In this document: piece by piece, positions 6,527-8,288 of the stretch | Layout of the letters: each line of letters starts with the position of its first letter | How positions within the stretch are numbered: the stretch's first letter is position 1 | From: Bacteroidia bacterium | GTDB lineage: Bacteria > Bacteroidota > Bacteroidia > Bacteroidales > CAJPTX01 | DNA: 8,288 nt | Direction: 5' to 3' | Assembly (NCBI GenBank): GCA_905373665.1 | Contig: CAJPTV010000097.1 | Location: forward strand, 1 to 8,288 | Translations under genes and position numbers: made by a program | The notes under the pieces: generated by a model | Database searches by the model: none | Told to the model about the DNA's origin: nothing | What the model saw: the letters and a program-made list of their open reading frames with translations, nothing else

Positions 6527-6572
6527 AAAAAGTGTGCTGGGGGCAGCCATTACAGACTACACTCCAGCACAC
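6527..6572 (-). terminator. Intrinsic terminator after the large secreted-protein gene
   Basis: On the minus strand GTGTGCTGG (6572-6564) and CCAGCACAC (6540-6532) form a perfect 9-bp stem around a 23-base loop, followed at once by TTTTT (6531-6527). It lies 28 bases past the stop codon at 6600-6602. It separates that gene from the propeptide-like gene starting at 6489. Confidence 0.82.
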
Positions 6573-6599
6573 AAGCTCTCTTTCTACTCAAATCTTACC

Positions 6600-8288
6600 C
6601 TAACGCGTCATTTGGATGGTCGTGGTAATATCAATCGGTTCTGCCAATTCGTTCGGGAACGAGACCCGTAACTTCAACTCCAAAGGACGAGAGTTCTCCG
6701 CTGGCAAGAACTCACCCACCTTTGCCTTCAGCTTAGCCGCATCAGTCACCGTAAATGTCATCCATGTAACACCGAGATGCTCTGCGTTCTTTTCTACTTT
6801 GAGGAACTCTGCACAATCCCCCAACACCGTATACTTGAAATCCAAGTTCCGGAAGAGGTCGTAAAAATCAGCATGTGGGGTCATAACGGGCACTCCTCCC
6901 TCCATTTTCACCTTCAACTCGCCCCTAAAGGACTCGTCGTTCACACTAATAAGTAGCGCTGAAGGGGTCGAAGGACTCGTAGATAACTCCATGTCTAACT
7001 TGTCCGGACTCAGCATCTTCATGTTATCGGGCACAGGGAAGATAAACTCACGATTCTTGGTAAGACCCGTAGTGCGGATCTTAAGCTTCCCCTTCGGGAA
7101 AGTAAAATCAGAGGTGAGTTTGAACTTCGAGGAAAGCATTACCCCCTCCAAACGCATTTGTGCGCTTTCATAAAGACCTGTCTTCAAGTAATCGGAGAGT
7201 TTGCGCGTATCCGTGGGGTCGTCAATCACCTCAATCTGGAAATCAGTGATCTCATCCCCAGCCTCTATTTTTACCATGGGCGAACGCCAACGCATAAGGT
7301 TCGTAAAACCGAACTGATCGCCAGTAGCAGCCCCGCCACGTAACGGCCAAGGCCATGAGATCTTAATCTCCTTTCCTGCCTCCACGTCCTTAAGTTGCTT
7401 AATCACATCATTTGCAGCGTTCGGAGTTTCAATACGCCCCTCCCGCGTGATGTTCATCACAATCTCATCATTCTTGCAACGATCTCGGAACTGGAAGGTA
7501 CTCCCCACATCACACTTATCAATGGTAAAGTACGTTTCACGATCTGAGATGCTCACCAACGGTTGCGCAAACGCAGCTTTGCCAAGCATTGTTCCACGAA
7601 GTCTTCCATTGTACGTCATTACAGCAAAACCGCCACGAGGACGACGCGTATCACTCGCAGGATCAACAAAGACCTTGAATGCACCGTCGTCTATCGTTAA
7701 ACGATTTGAGAGGACATACTTCGGCTTTTCTCCGCGCATTTCAGATTTGAACGAACGTACCGCAAAGCCACCACGAGGACGACGCGTATCTCCCGATACT
7801 GGCACGTTGATCGTCACCGCCTCATCATACACAGAGAAAAGCGGCAACCCTTCACTACTCTGCACCTGGAAAATAGGACGCCCAGCTTCCTTCCCCTCCT
7901 TCGTACCACGAATCACGGGCACTGCACGCGCATAAAGCGCGTATGGCACGGCCTGCATCTTCACCGCAGGGCCAAGAGAAACGTAAGCCGCATCAGCCGA
8001 AAGCTTCACCTCTGCTGCCACAAAGAGCCCCATTTCCCAAGGAACGGCATCCATAGCCCCCTCCAAAACAGTCCCCTTTCCGTCACCAACCGTCACGTTA
8101 ACCAACCCCGTCTTAGCGGTGGTCACCGCACGTTCTTCAGTATAATAGACCTTCCCCGTTTCATCCTGAAGCTTCACCTTGAGTGAGACGTTCTTGCCTT
8201 GAACGGGTTTTCCTTCTTGATAGATCAACGCCTGATAGTTAAAAGCTGTAGGGAGTGAGGGCGTTGCAACCTTGTCATCCAAGAGCTC
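6600..8288 (-). CDS. Large secreted beta-rich protein with FNYQA/VPYALYA N-terminal module (5' end outside window)
   Basis: The last 562 codons are visible; the frame is open to the window edge, so the start and probable signal peptide are missing. Numbering from the first visible residue, FNYQALI at 16-22 opens a beta-domain of about 100 residues (...GKPVQGKNVSLKVKLQDETG...) that closes with VKMQAVPYALYA at 109-120. This module is common at the N-terminus of Bacteroidota exported proteins and fibre-like adhesins. Two copies of DTRRPRGGFAV follow at 167-177 and 213-223, set in 46-residue units. The region from about 300 to the end is rich in beta-strand patterns and I do not recognise it. It has no C-terminal sorting domain that I can identify and no catalytic motif. 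A surface or cell-envelope structural role is an inference. A strong terminator follows. Confidence 0.85.
   Translation of the reverse strand, partial: ELLDDKVATPSLPTAFNYQALIYQEGKPVQGKNVSLKVKLQDETGKVYYTEERAVTTAKTGLVNVTVGDGKGTVLEGAMDAVPWEMGLFVAAEVKLSADAAYVSLGPAVKMQAVPYALYARAVPVIRGTKEGKEAGRPIFQVQSSEGLPLFSVYDEAVTINVPVSGDTRRPRGGFAVRSFKSEMRGEKPKYVLSNRLTIDDGAFKVFVDPASDTRRPRGGFAVMTYNGRLRGTMLGKAAFAQPLVSISDRETYFTIDKCDVGSTFQFRDRCKNDEIVMNITREGRIETPNAANDVIKQLKDVEAGKEIKISWPWPLRGGAATGDQFGFTNLMRWRSPMVKIEAGDEITDFQIEVIDDPTDTRKLSDYLKTGLYESAQMRLEGVMLSSKFKLTSDFTFPKGKLKIRTTGLTKNREFIFPVPDNMKMLSPDKLDMELSTSPSTPSALLISVNDESFRGELKVKMEGGVPVMTPHADFYDLFRNLDFKYTVLGDCAEFLKVEKNAEHLGVTWMTFTVTDAAKLKAKVGEFLPAENSRPLELKLRVSFPNELAEPIDITTTIQMTR
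7633..7652 (-). repeat. Copy 2 of the exact 20-bp repeat encoding DTRRPRGG
   Basis: This 20-base block is identical to 7771-7790 and encodes the core of the second DTRRPRGGFAV motif. The copies are 138 bases (46 codons) apart in the same frame, while the sequence between them has diverged. This is the downstream copy in the coding direction. Confidence 0.8.
7771..7790 (-). repeat. Copy 1 of the exact 20-bp repeat encoding DTRRPRGG
   Basis: This is the first copy in the coding direction, inside the first DTRRPRGGFAV motif of the large secreted protein. Nucleotide identity over 20 bases, including third codon positions, suggests recent duplication or gene conversion between repeat units. Confidence 0.8.

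Noticed and set aside
7447..7935. Plus-strand 162-codon open frame inside the large secreted-protein gene
   Set aside because: It is antisense to the coding frame; its apparent repeat (TAKPPRGRRVS) is only the reverse reading of the DTRRPRGGFAV repeats.

Overview
The window looks like a chromosomal segment of a Bacteroidota bacterium, most likely Porphyromonas or a close relative. The evidence is a Porphyromonas-type dipeptidyl peptidase IV of 722 residues with all catalytic motifs, a DUF4197 lipoprotein, an AAA-ATPase/PD-(D/E)XK protein of a family that is abundant in Bacteroidota, a secreted protein with the FNYQA...VPYALYA N-terminal module typical of this phylum, and several promoters of the Bacteroidota form (TTTG, about 18-20 bases, TAnnTTTG). 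The genus is an inference; no 16S rRNA or other marker is present. Every gene I can support lies on the minus strand, so transcription runs from right to left.

Layout in the direction of transcription. 8288-6600: 3' part of a large secreted beta-rich protein of unknown function, closed by a clear intrinsic terminator (6572-6527). 6489-5845: a small secreted protein that resembles the propeptide of Bacteroidota S8 (subtilisin-like) peptidases but stops where the catalytic domain would begin. 5813-5585: a tRNA-Asp transcription unit with a near-consensus promoter, the tRNA and a downstream hairpin. 5527-3914: the AAA-ATPase/PD-(D/E)XK protein, with a perfect palindrome over its presumed -7 promoter element. 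3881-3426: ssrA (tmRNA) with its promoter, encoding the tag GENTFALAA. 3405-1237: dpp4, starting only 20 bases after the tmRNA 3' end. 1159-252: promoter, DUF4197 lipoprotein gene and a strong terminator. 251-72: a doubtful small membrane ORF.

The genes do not form one pathway. dpp4 is a secreted or periplasmic exopeptidase that fits a peptide-fermenting lifestyle, and tmRNA and tRNA-Asp are housekeeping translation genes. The most interesting points are the stand-alone propeptide-like protein, the tight ssrA-dpp4 linkage with no room for a dpp4 promoter, and the palindrome at the ATPase promoter. I see no CRISPR array, insertion sequence, prophage or obvious multi-gene defence system. The 5' end of the rightmost gene lies outside the window.
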